7,892 bases of DNA from JBFLVQ01 sp040758525 (GCA_040758525.1 JBFLVQ010000455.1:1-7892), one strand, 5' to 3'; shown: positions 1 to 6,688, numbered from the stretch's first letter. A program made the numbers and translations. The notes: generated from the sequence alone by a model not told the origin.

Positions 1-1100
1 AAGAAAACTGCAAAGAGTAAAGATAAATTGCCCGAGGAGACCATTATAGACTTTTATCTTGAGCATCTTCGTGAAACTGCTCCCCACTTGCCGGCATCGG
101 TTCAGTGTGGGGTCTTTGGCCTCTTACAAACAACTTGCTTTCAACCAGCATTTCCTTGATTTCATTTTTTCAACCTTAGACCTTGACCTTACTGCTATTA
201 AAAGTCATCCTAACTATCAAAACATTATTACTTATGCCGCTATTGCTGCTTAATTTTGTCCGGAGTATTGATCAGCCCATCTTGGCAAGAGTGTTGAAGC
301 GTTGGCGAGAGGCTGATATTACCCTCATTATTGATGGCACAATGGTATTTGGTGACAGATTTCAAATCTGTAGGTTTTCTCTGCTGCAGGGCTGGCGTGT
401 CATTGCAATAGTTTGGAAAGTAATTCCAGGTAAGGGAAACACTAAGGTTGAAGTTTTGGAAGAGATTTTCCGACAGGCCGCTGAATTTTTGCGACCGCGT
501 GTGAAAAGCGTGACTGTGCTTGGAGAGCGAGGATTTAGAGATTGCTATTGGGCACAGTTGTGTCTGGAATTGGGCTAGAACTATACACTACGTCTTGCTG
601 CCAACACTACCGTATGGCTGGAGAATGGTTTGATTTGTAGGATTGATCAACTTGGTGTTAGACCTAATAAGCCGAGATTTTTTCAGAATCTCTCTGTTAG
701 TCTGGCAGAGAAACTGACTGCTAATCTTTCTCTCACTTGGACCGGAGATAAAAAGGAATTGTTGGCTATTATTTCTAATAAACCAGCTAATCGGGCACGA
801 CTCAGACATTATGCACTGCGTATGCAGATAGAGGAAAGTTTTCGTGACGACAAATCAGGTGGTTTTGATCTGGAACATACTCGATTGCAGCATATCGATA
901 GAATAGAGAGGTTGCTTTTGGCTGTGGCTATTGCAACTATTTGGTGTCATCAATTGGGTGAACGCTGCATTAGAAAAGGTGATTCTCTTCGCCGTATTAT
1001 TGATCCAGGGCGAGAGCGTCAACTCAGCATCTTTCAGTTGGGTTTGCGCTTGTTGCATCGCTTTCTGGCTGTAGCTATCAATTTAATTCTAGATTCTTAG
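1..1100 (+). pseudogene. Decayed IS4-family transposase, 5' end outside the window
   Basis: This is a broken DDE transposase of the IS4 family, which would have cut and joined the ends of its insertion sequence. The best part runs in frame 3 from about 255 to 1100. The first catalytic Asp is in the hydrophobic strand LIIDGTMV (codon 333-335). The YREK signature is perfect: Tyr 810-812, Arg 819-821, catalytic Glu 831-833 and Lys 852-854, with spacing Y-2-R-3-E-6-K. Three lesions are visible. A TAG at 576-578 interrupts the frame and is probably an old Trp codon (TGG to TAG), because the reading resumes at once as NYTLRLAANT. The second catalytic Asp, expected in an (A/G)DRGF context, is Glu (GERGF, codon 525-527). 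The coding signal upstream is in frame 2 (to the TAA at 251-253, reading SHPNYQNIITYAAIAA) and before that probably in frame 1 (open from 1 to the stop at 157-159), so one or two frameshifts are needed. The frame-1 piece is assigned by position only. No left terminal repeat is in the window. The family call is firm; the N-terminal reconstruction is tentative. Confidence 0.85.
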
Positions 1101-1109
1101 CGCGTTTAT

Positions 1110-1168
1110 CCCCTATTAAACTTGTGCCCCTTGTTAACACTTAAATTTCTGCTAAGGGATCAGAGGGG
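1110..1168. repeat. Nested short inverted repeats after the transposase remnant
   Basis: Just after the transposase stop there are two nested pairs of short arms: CCCCT (1110-1114) with AGGGG (1164-1168), and CCCTT (1128-1132) with AAGGG (1154-1158). They flank an AT-rich core. They may be part of the IS right end or a weak terminator. There is no U-tract, so terminator function is not supported. The rest of 1101-1240 shows no coding signal on either strand. Confidence 0.3.
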
Positions 1169-1240
1169 TTATTTCGAATTCTCGAATCCTTATTCACTAT
1201 TGTTTTTATAGGCAGGCTTCCCATATGTTTGTAAAACCCG

Positions 1241-1702
1241 TTATTTGTGCTTCTTGGCGGTTTGAGATGCGAGCATGAGAACTGCGTTTTCAATACGCCT
1301 GGCACGTGTTTCTGGTTTCTTTGCCTCTTGGATCGCTTCGACGTATTCTCGCTGATGGGTGAAGCTTAGTTCACGCCATCGATCCCAGGCTACTGGTGTG
1401 GCTTTTAGCGCTTTGATAAGGTCACTAGGGGGCTTTACTTCTCGTTTTTCAGTATCGAGCTCTAGCTTAACCTCGACCGTCTCGCCACCTTCAAGACCAG
1501 CGGCTTCACGGTTACTCTTACGAAGCGGAATGCACACCGTGCCTCCCATCGCGGCAATCGTACTCCGATAGGTGTAGCCATTGAGTGTAACTTTTACCGG
1601 TGCACGAACCTTGCCAAATACAGCTTGCGGATCGAACGGTACTGGCACAAAACACATGTTGCCCTCTCGAAAGATCTTGACCTTAACAATTTTCGAAACC
1701 AT
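1241..1702 (-). CDS. DUF1905 / YdeI (OmdA)-like domain protein
   Basis: A 153-residue cytoplasmic protein with two recognisable parts. Residues about 6-85 match the DUF1905 beta-barrel type, with the characteristic stretch IPLRKSNREAAGLEGGETVEV and alternating beta strands. Residues about 92-148 match the YdeI/OmdA (OmpD-associated, bacteriocin-protection) helical domain, ending in KKPETRARRIENAVLML, the most conserved motif of that family. DUF1905 and the OmdA domain are often found fused; their biochemical role is not established, and the 'bacteriocin protection' label comes from family annotation. The start is well supported: GGAGGG (1709-1714 on the + strand) lies 6 nt before the ATG. It faces the IS4 remnant tail to tail and has no operon partner. 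Its GC content is visibly higher than that of the AT-rich gene upstream, so the two may have different origins. There is no signal peptide or membrane segment. The family call is firm; the function is not known. Confidence 0.88.
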   Translation of the reverse strand: MVSKIVKVKIFREGNMCFVPVPFDPQAVFGKVRAPVKVTLNGYTYRSTIAAMGGTVCIPLRKSNREAAGLEGGETVEVKLELDTEKREVKPPSDLIKALKATPVAWDRWRELSFTHQREYVEAIQEAKKPETRARRIENAVLMLASQTAKKHK

Positions 1703-1800
1703 GGCGCTCCCTCCACGTTATGTTGTCCTCAAAACCAGTCCTTGTCTACCAACTATATGCATCTAGCGGCTGAGCCAAGAGTAAATTCTAATAAAAGGGT

Positions 1801-2199
1801 CTACTCTGTTAGCTGTATAATCCCGCTATAAGATACAACAATTTCTTCTCCATCAGAAATATTAATCTTATACTTTGCATTTGAGGCTTTATCCGCAACT
1901 ATAACAATTGCCTGTAATTTTTCCTTTCTCCCTTCTAATCCGCTTGATATTGATACTTCTTCACCATTTTTAGCTGTAATTATAGTCGAAGATAGTAGCT
2001 CACTATTTTTGAGGTCATGAATTGTTATATTGCAGTCATAAGCATTAGAATATTCATTGCTTGGAGAAAGAGTTACTTCTAATCCAAAATTAGCTGTATT
2101 AACTTGGGGTTTTATACTTCCATAATTATTGTAATTTGCTATTGCCGTTCCAATTACAATAGCGATAATAAACAAGCAAGCTACCGCACTTCTTTTCAT
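1801..2199 (-). CDS. Hypothetical exported or membrane-anchored small protein
   Basis: I do not recognise this 132-residue protein. It begins MKRSAVACLF and has a hydrophobic stretch (about residues 5-21) followed by ANYNNYGS, so it carries either a cleavable signal peptide (possible cut after GTAIA) or an N-terminal anchor. The remainder is about 110 residues of alternating hydrophobic strands with many Ser, Asn and Lys, consistent with a small beta-sandwich outside the cytoplasm. One Cys lies in the N-terminal segment and one in the body (about residue 56). The start at 2199 is preferred over the longer reading because GGAGG lies 4 nt upstream, and because the upstream extension would run through the predicted promoter (the TTG at 2253 is part of the -35 box). 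The gene is markedly AT-rich. Downstream it is separated by about 100 nt from the DUF1905 gene on the same strand, and no clear terminator is seen between them. It is likely real because it has promoter, SD, signal sequence and an unbroken frame. Confidence 0.7.
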   Translation of the reverse strand: MKRSAVACLFIIAIVIGTAIANYNNYGSIKPQVNTANFGLEVTLSPSNEYSNAYDCNITIHDLKNSELLSSTIITAKNGEEVSISSGLEGRKEKLQAIVIVADKASNAKYKINISDGEEIVVSYSGIIQLTE

Positions 2200-2203
2200 T
2201 TTA

Positions 2204-2209
2204 CCTCCA
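2204..2209 (-). promoter_or_regulatory. Ribosome binding site fixing the start at 2199
   Basis: On the minus strand TGGAGG followed by TAAA precedes the ATG at 2199-2197. This decides between the ATG and an in-frame TTG 54 nt further upstream, which has no SD and sits inside the promoter. Confidence 0.75.
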
Positions 2210-2225
2210 GCCTTTTCTGCAAAAA

Positions 2226-2253
2226 AATATATATGGTCTATACTATTTAACAA
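2226..2253 (-). promoter_or_regulatory. Sigma-70-like promoter of the small exported protein gene
   Basis: Read on the minus strand, TTGTTA (2253-2248) and TATATT (2231-2226) are separated by 16 bp, matching 4/6 and 5/6 of the -35 and -10 consensus. The -10 box ends 26 nt before the ATG at 2199, so the leader would be short and contain only the GGAGG ribosome binding site. The call is by eye and untested. Confidence 0.5.
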
Positions 2254-2270
2254 TTTAATTTGCCCAAGGT

Positions 2271-2300
2271 TTCAAAACTTTTAGTCATTCCACCTATAAT
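2271..2300 (+). promoter_or_regulatory. Possible divergent promoter facing the dyad at 2324-2442
   Basis: A perfect TATAAT (2295-2300) on the + strand has TTCAAA (2271-2276, 4/6 of the -35 consensus) 18 bp upstream. Transcription would start near 2307 and run into the long inverted repeat. A 21-codon ATG reading frame (2316-2381) lies inside, but its only SD-like AAGGA overlaps the expected transcription start, so translation is doubtful. It may be chance in AT-rich DNA. Confidence 0.3.
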
Positions 2301-2323
2301 GGTTAAGGATTGTTCATGGGCTC

Positions 2324-2442
2324 TGTGCGCCTAACAGCCAAGCTCACTGGCGAGGCTGGTGTGACCTGCTCCATAATGTAGTAAGGGCAGTATACAAAAC
2401 TTCACGACAGCCGATCAGATGCAGCAGTTTGTTAGGTGCGCA
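2324..2442. repeat. Long imperfect dyad resembling an integron attC site
   Basis: The outer arms 2324-2336 and 2430-2442 pair over 13 positions (11 Watson-Crick, 2 G-T). They contain GCCTAAC (2329-2335) and GTTAGGT (2431-2437), which fit the attC core consensus RYYYAAC and GTTRRRY. A second arm pair, 2354-2364 with 2402-2412 (GGCTG-GTGTGA against TCAC-GACAGCC), pairs at 10 of 11 positions and sits exactly 17 nt inside the outer arms on both sides. The remaining 37 nt form the tip. The overall length is within the range of attC sites (about 60-140 bp). Against it, the unpaired spacers are longer than usual, there is only one copy, and no integron integrase is in the window. An alternative is a small MITE-like element with 13-bp terminal inverted repeats. 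Because the core consensus is symmetric, orientation cannot be decided. Confidence 0.45.
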
Positions 2443-2460
2443 AGAATTATGTTTTCTTAG

Positions 2461-2800
2461 CTCGACTTTAGCCAATCAAGCAGCATAGCAAAGAGCATCG
2501 ATAAAATCCGTAAGGAATTGAACCTCAATACAAAGCAATTACAAGAACGAGCCCAGGCTAATGGCAAAGCGAGGAAGCAACGAACAAATGGTAAAATAAG
2601 CACGCGAAACCAAAGATCAGAGAAAGCCTTCCTTGAAGTATCAGCCTCAGATCTTTCAAACCCCATCGACCTGTCACAAACCAACGATTCTTTACCTGAC
2701 TGGAAACCAACTTGCCGACTTGTTTTTGAACGTGCGGATGGTAGCAGACTCAGTATTAACTTGCCGGTTGAATGGAATCAGATCCAATCAATCTGTTCAA
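2461..2800 (+). pseudogene. Remnant of an IS66-type accessory ORF, 3' end replaced by another IS
   Basis: One frame is open from the TAG at 2458-2460 to 2838, but it has no good start codon or ribosome binding site. Its C-terminal part, CRLVFERADGSRLSINLPV followed by EWNQIQSIC, resembles the end of the small accessory proteins encoded upstream of IS66-family transposases (an X-G-S/A-R-L-x-I-x-L-P strand pair then a short helix). The N-terminal part is Lys/Gln/Asn-rich and not recognisable. The similarity stops near 2795-2805. From there the DNA encodes the ISXO2-like transposase in another frame, and this ORF ends in nine unrelated codons. It therefore looks truncated by insertion or deletion and is unlikely to be functional. 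The IS66 assignment rests on one motif region and is tentative. Confidence 0.4.
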
Positions 2801-3181
2801 CAAACTACCATTGCACCCTTGCTGCAGGCCACCATTAAACCTGGCACTTTGGTGATCACGGATAAATACGATATTTACACTATGCTGACAGATTGGGGCT
2901 ATGCACACAACAGGTTTGTCATGCTCAAGGCGAGTATGCGCGCAATGAGGACGGCGATGGCTTTTGTCAAATACACGTCAACTCTATTGAGGGATTCTGG
3001 TCGTTGCTGCGCTCTTGGCTGCGTCCTCATCGTGATATCTCTCAAGAGTTGTTGCCCATTTATCTGGGCTTCTTTGAGTTTATTCATAATATTCGCAAGC
3101 GGGAAAACCTCTATTGGGCTCTCTCCTCGCACTTTTGCTCTTAGCTCCCTGATTCAGCTATTGAGCCATAGAAAAATATAG
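2795..3181 (+). pseudogene. Truncated ISXO2-like / IS1595-family transposase, C-terminal part
   Basis: Only the last third of the transposase is present. Frame 2 encodes TTIAPLLQATIKPGTLVITDKYDIY, with the second catalytic Asp at 2861-2863 (TDKY). Near 2910-2918 the reading shifts to frame 1, apparently by loss of one base, and continues as VCHAQGEYARNEDGDGFC then HVNSIEGFWSLLRSWLRPHR and LLPIYLGFFEFIHNIRKR. These are the signature segments of the family, with the H-x-N-x-x-E-G-F-W motif at 2974-3000. A further shift near 3105-3110 splits the tail: frame 1 stops at 3142-3144 while frame 2 continues (GKTSIG) to 3181. The N-terminal zinc-ribbon and first catalytic Asp are missing, so the element cannot mobilise itself. 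Family assignment is firm. Confidence 0.82.
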
Positions 3182-3341
3182 ACGAAACAGCAACCTTTTT
3201 ATCGCCCTGTCGGGCAATGGCAGGCTTGACTCCGGACTAAAGCCTTGGAGAATGCGCCTGCCTTTCCGTTCAACTAACTACTATCTCCCTTTACTTCCAA
3301 CATCAGACAATCATTTTACTGTAGTAATTCACCCTATCCTA

Positions 3342-5774
3342 TTATTCATATCGTAGTGCCACCATCGGATCGAGCTTTGCCGCTCTATATGCTGGGATGT
3401 AGCTAGCAAGAAATGCCACTATGGCGAGAAGCCCTACTAAACCCATCAAAATAGCGTATTCCAAAGAGATTATACCGAAAAGTAAGCTTACCATAATCTG
3501 ACTCAGCCCTAGCGCCAATGGCAACCCTATTGTTAATCCAAGTGTTGTTATTTTTATTCCCTCACCTACAATCAACTTTAATACATCATTTCGTTGTGCA
3601 CCTAATGCGATACGTATACCTATTTCATGTCTGCGTTGTGCGACCGTATACGACATCACACCATAAATGCCGACCGTTGATAGAATCAAAGCAACTATAC
3701 CAAAGACCAGTGTCAAAACAGCAGCAAAGCGAAATGGGGAAGTCTCATCAACGAAGAGTTGTGCCAGCGTCTTGATATCACTTATGGGTTGGTCTCTATC
3801 AACAGCAAGAATGTGAGAGCGCACTGCGGTGACAAGGCTGATAGGATCAGCCGAAGTTCGTACCATAAAAGTCATCTTTGGCAAGGGCGACTGTAGATAA
3901 GGTAGATACAATTGCGGTCGGATCTCTTTATCAAACCATGACTGTTTGACATCGCTAACAATACCGACGATGGTGAGCCAAGGCGCATCTGTATTTGAAC
4001 CGCCACGTTTGATTCGTTTGCCTAAAGGATCTTCGTTGGGCCAATAACGACGTGCTGCCAACTCGCTTATGATCGCTACTGGTGGCGCTTCTCGACCATC
4101 ACTTTCACTAAAATCGCGTCCATTCAACAACTGTGCGCCAATCGTAGCAAAGTAGTTAGGACTGATAACTATCAGGTCGGCTAATTGCCTTTCGCCAGGC
4201 AGCAGAGCTGGACGGCCTTCGATGATTAATTCTGCACTGGGATTGGGACTATTATTAAGCGGTGTATTACTGGCCACACTAATAGATTGTATATTGGGGA
4301 GAGTTTCCATTCGTTTAATGACTTGTTGGTAGAATTCTCTTACTCTCTCTTGATCTTTATATTTCGAATCTGGCAGCGGTGTTTGTAATGTTAAAATGCT
4401 ATCGGGATTAGCACTCTGGAAGACATTCAAAATATGCCAAAAACCTTTCACCATTAGCCCAGCGCCAACCAATAAGACTAGTGCCAGCGCCATTTCTAAG
4501 ACTACCAGTAGACTACGTGCGCGGTGACTGCGCGAGTTTGCGCTAGCGAATTTGCCACCTTCTTTAAGAGTTTCATTCAAGTTTGGTCGAGAAACTTGTA
4601 ATGCAGGTATCAGACTGAAAATAACGGTAGTTAAAAATGCCACTGCAAAAGTGAAAACTATTACCCGAAGATCAATCCCAATCTCTTTCCAACCTGTCAT
4701 AAATCCTGCAATATCAGGCGGCAAGCTTGCTTTGATAAGATCAACCGCCCACATTGCTAATATCAAGCCTATTATTCCTGCCAAACCAGAGAGGAATAGA
4801 CTCTCAGTCATTAACTGTCTAATAACGCGTGCGCGGCTGGCACCTAGCGCGGCACGGATCGCCATCTCTTTTTGCCGCACGGTAGCACGAACCGATAACA
4901 GATTAGCGACATTGGCGCAGGCAATAAGCAATAAGAAGCCAGCCATGGCGATTAGTACTGAGAGCAATGGTCGTGTGAAATCGACCAACTGATCACGTAA
5001 TGGGATAACTTGCACACTGAAGCCAGTGTTCGTTTGTGGATACTGTTGCTCGATTCGTTTGGCAATGGCAAGCAGTTCTGCTTGAGCTTGTGCGACCCTG
5101 ACCTCAGGCTTAAGGTGTGCTAATACTTGCAGATTTCGTGTATTGCGCTGACTCATCTGTTGTGGTGTTAGCGCCAGCGGCATCCATAGTTCAGTGCCAA
5201 AGGGAAAATCGAAATTGGCTGGCATTATCCCCACAATAGTGGTAGCACGACCATTGAGCACGATCGTGCTACCTAAAATATTCAAGTCGGCAGCAAACCG
5301 GCGTTGCCAAAGTCCATAGCCAAGTACTGCGACTTGATCGCGGCCAGGTTGATCTTCATCAAGTAAAAATGTGCGCCCTTTGATTGCATTGATCTTCACA
5401 GTGGAAAAAAAACCCGCCGAGACAAAAGATCCACGTACCAATTCAGGCTCACCTGAACCAGTGATAGTAGTATCTTTAACTCGATAAGCAGCGATCTCTT
5501 GAAAAACATTATTCTGACTGCCTAGATCGATAAAGTCTGCCGGTGAAACCGCTGTTGCTTTGAGACCTTGATTAGGCAAGCTCTCACGAACCATTACCAG
5601 ACGATCAAGATTCTCGAATGGTAAGGGCTTCAGCAAAAGTGCATTAGCAACACTGAAGATAGCACTGTTAGCAGCAATAGCTAAAGCCAGTATGAGTACT
5701 GCAATTGTAGTAAAGCTAGCATGCTTAAACAATAAGCGAAAACCATAGTGTAAGTCTTGAAGTACCGCTTCCAT
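3342..5774 (-). CDS. ADOP-type duplicated MacB/FtsX permease of an ABC transporter
   Basis: This intact 810-residue inner-membrane protein belongs to the acidobacterial duplicated orphan permease class of MacB-like ABC transporter permeases. It consists of two MacB-PCD plus FtsX modules in tandem. The first module has a membrane segment at about 21-47, a periplasmic domain at about 50-265, then three membrane segments near 270-293, 325-348 and 370-392. The second repeats this at about 421-442, 445-680, 683-706, 738-765 and 775-795. The linkers carry the coupling-helix pattern of FtsX domains: VRQKEMAIRAALGASRARVIRQ in the first half and QRRHEIGIRIALGAQRNDVLK in the second. The motif DPMVALRYE ends the chain. 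The N-terminal LQDLHYGFRLLFKH is typical of ADOPs. Related MacB systems export macrolides, peptides or lipids or act as mechanotransmitters, and the substrate here cannot be inferred. As the class name says, no ATPase gene is adjacent, so an ATPase encoded elsewhere is presumed. The ATG has GGAGGAG 2 nt upstream. Length and domain order are normal. Confidence 0.95.
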   Translation of the reverse strand: MEAVLQDLHYGFRLLFKHASFTTIAVLILALAIAANSAIFSVANALLLKPLPFENLDRLVMVRESLPNQGLKATAVSPADFIDLGSQNNVFQEIAAYRVKDTTITGSGEPELVRGSFVSAGFFSTVKINAIKGRTFLLDEDQPGRDQVAVLGYGLWQRRFAADLNILGSTIVLNGRATTIVGIMPANFDFPFGTELWMPLALTPQQMSQRNTRNLQVLAHLKPEVRVAQAQAELLAIAKRIEQQYPQTNTGFSVQVIPLRDQLVDFTRPLLSVLIAMAGFLLLIACANVANLLSVRATVRQKEMAIRAALGASRARVIRQLMTESLFLSGLAGIIGLILAMWAVDLIKASLPPDIAGFMTGWKEIGIDLRVIVFTFAVAFLTTVIFSLIPALQVSRPNLNETLKEGGKFASANSRSHRARSLLVVLEMALALVLLVGAGLMVKGFWHILNVFQSANPDSILTLQTPLPDSKYKDQERVREFYQQVIKRMETLPNIQSISVASNTPLNNSPNPSAELIIEGRPALLPGERQLADLIVISPNYFATIGAQLLNGRDFSESDGREAPPVAIISELAARRYWPNEDPLGKRIKRGGSNTDAPWLTIVGIVSDVKQSWFDKEIRPQLYLPYLQSPLPKMTFMVRTSADPISLVTAVRSHILAVDRDQPISDIKTLAQLFVDETSPFRFAAVLTLVFGIVALILSTVGIYGVMSYTVAQRRHEIGIRIALGAQRNDVLKLIVGEGIKITTLGLTIGLPLALGLSQIMVSLLFGIISLEYAILMGLVGLLAIVAFLASYIPAYRAAKLDPMVALRYE

Positions 5775-5776
5775 TA

Positions 5777-5802
5777 CTCCTCCAGTAGAGCAGCCTGCTC
5801 TA
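5777..5802 (-). promoter_or_regulatory. Perfect hairpin abutting the permease ribosome binding site
   Basis: On the minus strand TAGAGCA-ggc-TGCTCTA (5802-5786) is a perfect 7-bp inverted repeat with a 3-nt centre. It is followed after 2 nt by GGAGGAG (5783-5777) and the ATG at 5774. It could be an operator for a dimeric regulator or an mRNA hairpin affecting access to the ribosome binding site. No U-tract follows, so it is not a terminator. Confidence 0.5.
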
Positions 5803-6026
5803 TTACTCTCAATCTTTGAGAAAATAATGTTATTCAGGATAGCTAATCAATTAAACCAACTACTATGCCAATCAGAGGTAAAAGGCAAGTCCTTAGCACA
5901 ACAATACTTAATCAAATGATTCAGATCTTGGTGGACTGTTTGGTGTGCGCTTCTGGAACGGATCTTTCCCGAAATCGCAAAGTACTTGATTAGCCAGGAA
6001 GCAACCGTGGAAAGAGATCTTTACTG

Positions 6027-6518
6027 CTATTTTCCCTGATTCTTTATTCTCTTAATTACTTCATACTGAGCAAGAGTCTCTGCCCGTGTCGATACACTCC
6101 AAATACTCACTATTTTCCATTCATTGCTTTCAAGTGCTACTCTCTCAAACTGCTCAATAGATGATTCGGTAAAACCGTTGCTCATTGTGGTAGACCAGAG
6201 TAATCGGACTGTTAAAGGACTGATGGTCTTATCCCATTCTTGATAAGAGACAATGGAAATAGGTTCAACTATCTCATAACACAACCCTATCCCAACAAAC
6301 TTTGGCATACTTAGGTAAATGCCCGCATCCTTAATAGCCTGACAACGGTAGGGCTCTTTATTAGTGATGGTTGCTAAAAGATCATCAGAAATATCGGCAG
6401 TCTCAAAGCTAGTAGAAAATAGTGAGCCAATAGGTCTGGCATCAAGCCAGACAGTTACAAGTTGTTGCAAGTGCCTAATTAGGCCCATAATTGCAAAGTG
6501 TGACTTCTCCTTTCCCAT
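6027..6518 (-). CDS. Hypothetical protein, probably the 3' part of a frameshifted exported-protein gene
   Basis: I do not recognise this 163-residue product. The C-terminal half has alternating strands (LTVRLLWSTTMSNG, FERVALE, WKIVSIWSVST), compatible with a small alpha+beta fold such as the NTF2-like type, but no motif settles it. No membrane segment is present. The start is poor: the first ATG (6518) has AGGAG with zero spacing, and the next ATG (6488) has GGAG 18 nt away. A stop codon lies two codons upstream of 6518, so the frame cannot be longer. Immediately upstream, in another frame, lies a signal-peptide-like segment (6475-6630) that overlaps this ORF by 44 nt. The simplest reading is that the two are parts of one former exported protein split by a frameshift near 6475-6518. 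The 12-bp palindrome GCCTAATTAGGC (6473-6484) lies at that junction. If the gene is intact, it is a cytoplasmic protein of unknown function. Confidence 0.5.
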   Translation of the reverse strand: MGKEKSHFAIMGLIRHLQQLVTVWLDARPIGSLFSTSFETADISDDLLATITNKEPYRCQAIKDAGIYLSMPKFVGIGLCYEIVEPISIVSYQEWDKTISPLTVRLLWSTTMSNGFTESSIEQFERVALESNEWKIVSIWSVSTRAETLAQYEVIKRIKNQGK

Positions 6519-6678
6519 CTCCTAAGACATTATTACTACAAGACAATACCTCTGCGGCAAACAAGCTCATAGCAAGATAACTCAATGAGATAGTTACACC
6601 GACCAGAAATAGTATCACACTTTCTAACACAACAGATTAAGCCTTAAATCTCGATCTGGAGAGACACACCAGATCTAT
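6475..6678 (-). pseudogene. Signal-peptide-like 5' part of the decayed exported-protein gene
   Basis: A frame open from GTG at 6630 to TAG at 6475-6477 encodes 51 residues. A hydrophobic stretch (ILFLVGVTISLSYLAMSLFA) is followed by AEVLSCSNNVLGDG, a typical Sec signal peptide with a plausible cut at SLFAA. The GTG has no ribosome binding site. Further upstream in the same frame is a strong GGAGG (6684-6688) placed 5 nt before ATA (6678-6676), then ten more sense codons and a TAA (about 6640). ATA would be an ATG with one transition. ATG loss, the TAA, and a frameshift into the 6027-6518 frame together describe a gene decaying at its 5' end. The segment could also be chance coding potential. 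Confidence 0.4.
6653..6675. repeat. 7-bp perfect inverted repeat with 9-nt loop
   Basis: GATCTGG (6653-6659) and CCAGATC (6669-6675) are perfect complements around a 9-nt centre. The dyad lies directly after the orphan Shine-Dalgarno/ATA on the minus strand. It may be an operator or RNA hairpin; no T-run follows on either strand. Confidence 0.35.
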
Positions 6679-6683
6679 ACTTT

Positions 6684-6688
6684 CCTCC
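6684..6688 (-). promoter_or_regulatory. Orphan Shine-Dalgarno sequence
   Basis: AAAAAAGGAGGAAAGT on the minus strand is a near-ideal ribosome binding site, but the codon at the correct distance is ATA (6678-6676). The nearest usable start, GTG 14 nt away, gives only a 10-residue peptide. It marks either a lost ATG or a chance A/G-rich run. Confidence 0.4.

Noticed and set aside
588..809. Minus-strand frame opposite the IS4 remnant
   Set aside because: It is antisense to the transposase coding segment, which has family motifs; no ribosome binding site or recognisable product.
1166..1190. TTCGAATTCTCGAA short palindrome
   Set aside because: Arms of 5 bp in AT-rich DNA are expected by chance, and no linked feature gives it meaning.
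1581..1831. Short + strand frames over the start of the DUF1905 gene
   Set aside because: They are antisense to a gene with a clear family match and ribosome binding site, and show no motifs.
2457..2684. 75-codon minus-strand frame opposite the IS66-like remnant
   Set aside because: It is the complement of the Lys/Gln-rich coding stretch, giving a Leu/Phe/Cys-rich product with no start signal.
3199..3216. GCCC-TGTC-GGGC hairpin with a nearby T-run
   Set aside because: The stem is only 4 bp. On the minus strand, where the T-run would be an A-run, it cannot serve the permease gene, so a terminator call is not justified. The rest of 3182-3341 shows nothing else.
4552..4992. 146-codon + strand reading frame
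   Set aside because: It lies wholly inside the intact permease gene on the other strand, has an unnatural Ile/Arg/Ala/Lys-rich composition and no ribosome binding site.
5908..6051. 47-codon minus-strand open stretch between the permease and the 6027 gene
   Set aside because: It has no start codon, overlaps the 3' end of the 6027-6518 gene in another frame and shows no family motif. It could be a remnant but cannot be supported.
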